Below, piece by piece: positions 62,584-64,000 of a stretch of DNA of 64,000 nucleotides; the first letter of the stretch is position 1, and each line of letters begins with the position of its first letter. This DNA comes from Zingiber officinale (taxonomy: Eukaryota; Streptophyta; Magnoliopsida; Zingiberales; Zingiberaceae), in NCBI RefSeq assembly GCF_018446385.1, contig NC_055989.1, forward strand, positions 131,715,004-131,779,003, read 5' to 3'. The notes below the pieces were generated by a model, which saw nothing but the letters and a program-made list of their open reading frames with translations, made no database searches and was not told where the DNA came from. The position numbers were made by a program, and so were the translations under genes.

Positions 62584-63958
62584 ATAAATAATCGCAAGAT
62601 TAAGCTCTCTTCTTGTTTTTTTGTATTTGTCTAAAACTAAAATATTAATAACATAATTTACTTGTTGGGAGATGAATTCATTGTATTATGAGTGAATCAG
62701 AGAGAATATTAATAAGGCAATATTTTGCTCATATATTAGAATTATTCTCTTTATATATGATAATACCTCCAGCACATGGAACACGTGCTTGCTTCTCTCA
62801 TCCTCATCCACATAGGACACCATAAGATTTTCATCGAACAGTCAATATCGAATTCTAAGCGAATTGGTTGGCTGAAAAGAGATCCGTTGTGGAATTTACA
62901 TCTCTACTTCGTCCTACTATAGAATTATTGAATGAGTTCCAATGAATGTGGAAGCCTGTAGATTATCTCATCCCCTATATATTCTAATGTTGTTGAGTGA
63001 AATCTCTCGTAATTAATTCATCTCTATTTAATCAGGTTATCACCCTTTTGCACTAAATTATACCCAAATGGAAGGTTGAGATTATGGAATTAGATAATTT
63101 CCTAGAAGGCCTACTTAACTTTTTAGATTTCTAAAAAGGCACATCGTATTTGGATTTTTATTAAAAGACTCACTTAATTCTCTGAACTTTTGGAATATAC
63201 TTTCCATTTATTTGAGGCTTAAATTAAAATAAAAAAAATAGTTTTTCTTATTTAAATCAAATCAAAATAAATATTTCATCAAGAAGTTTTATATAAAAAT
63301 CATTGATGACATTAAAAACTTTATGTGATTAAATTCATAATGATCTCTTAAATTTATCCATAATTTTAGTTTTTATTTTGATTTTTTTTTTAAAATACGG
63401 TTAATAAAAAATGAAATAATAAAATTGATCTCTTAATTTTATTTCACTTTTATTTATTTTCTTATAGTTAGGTATTAAATAAACATATTTTTTATAATTT
63501 ATTATTAATCACCTTTTTAATTTTTTATTAAAAAATTCTAAAATTAAATCACATAAAGCAACGCGTCTTAAAGCGAAAAAATTATTATGAATTTAATCAC
63601 ATAATTGTTTTTTTTTAAATAGAATTTTAATGTTATTGATCATTTCTATATGAAACACTTTGATAAAATAGTTAAAATTTTAGTTTTCTTATTTTTAGTT
63701 CAATTTGATTCGATTTAATTAATAAAAATTAATTTTTTATTTTAATTTGGGATTGAAATATCCCTGCCCCTCTCTCTTTCCATCTAACATCAACCCGACA
63801 CGGCTCTTAAAGCAACGGGTCTTCAATCTGACCGTCCACCTTCCTTCGCTTCGTCGTAGATCTTCCCTTTCGTCTTTCCATCTGCGGCCGTAGGCGAACT
63901 GGCGAAACCGTTGGCCTCAAAACCCCAATCCACCCACCCCGCCTGCCACCGCCCGGCA
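62584..63958. other. HDS 3' region and AT-rich intergenic DNA
   Basis: The first 150 bases are probably the HDS 3' untranslated region. The rest is AT-rich with no gene, changing to CT/GC-rich DNA from about 63760, which looks like a promoter and leader. Confidence 0.5.
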
Positions 63959-64000
63959 ATGGCTTTACTGTAAGGATCTCATCTCCTCCTCAATTCCCAG
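63959..64000 (+). CDS. Possible start of a further gene, cut by the window edge
   Basis: After a CT-rich, leader-like stretch there is ATGGCTTTACT|GTAAGGATC, that is four codons and a strong splice donor. This may be a very short first coding exon. Nothing about the product can be said. Confidence 0.25.

Overview
The window is nuclear DNA of a flowering plant. Genes have many small exons with GT-AG introns, plastid-targeted proteins are present, and intergenic DNA is AT-rich and packed with LTR-retrotransposon remains. The GC-rich first exons of the aquaporin and NAC genes and the repeat style suggest a monocot, possibly a Zingiberales-type genome. That placement is inference only.

Five host genes can be read, and splice sites were checked by hand for frame. 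(1) A PIP1 plasma-membrane aquaporin, minus strand, 138-1201; only the first two exons lie in the window. (2) A KEA1/KEA2-type plastid K+/H+ antiporter, minus strand, 4734-22078, 20 coding exons, 1184 codons. (3) A stem-specific TSJT1/aluminium-induced (DUF3700) protein, minus strand, 27502-28454, 257 codons. (4) A NAC transcription factor of the NAP/NARS type, plus strand, 52312-53603, 372 codons. (5) HDS (ispG/GcpE), an iron-sulphur enzyme of the plastid MEP pathway, plus strand, 57775-62583, 19 coding exons, 748 codons. KEA and HDS both act in the chloroplast but have no operon-like link. A possible sixth gene starts at the very right edge.

Mobile DNA takes up much of the rest. A gag-only copia-type LTR element (10348-17473, target duplication TAAAC) sits antisense inside KEA intron 8. 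A block of related, nested and truncated elements covers 32139-42829. From 42841 to 48040 there is a layered insertion series: a hairpin MITE split by a solo LTR (duplication CTTGC), which is itself split by two further solo LTRs (duplications GTAAA and CTAAC). Another solo LTR lies at 48774-50191. A gypsy-like repeat block at 24089-27245 contains a reversed copia fragment. Small retroposons with clear target duplications lie at 55785-56018 (tRNA-type SINE) and 19295-19368 (a 43-bp tail fragment in a KEA intron).

The most unusual pattern is a set of short palindrome arrays (GGATCGATCC, CAATCGATTG or TGATCGGTC types). They occur in each of three related gag-only elements twice: once in the LTR upstream of the promoter and once in the internal 3' non-coding part, with the same broad variant in both places. 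I found no CRISPR array, no tRNA or rRNA gene, and no gene cluster that looks like a new protein system.
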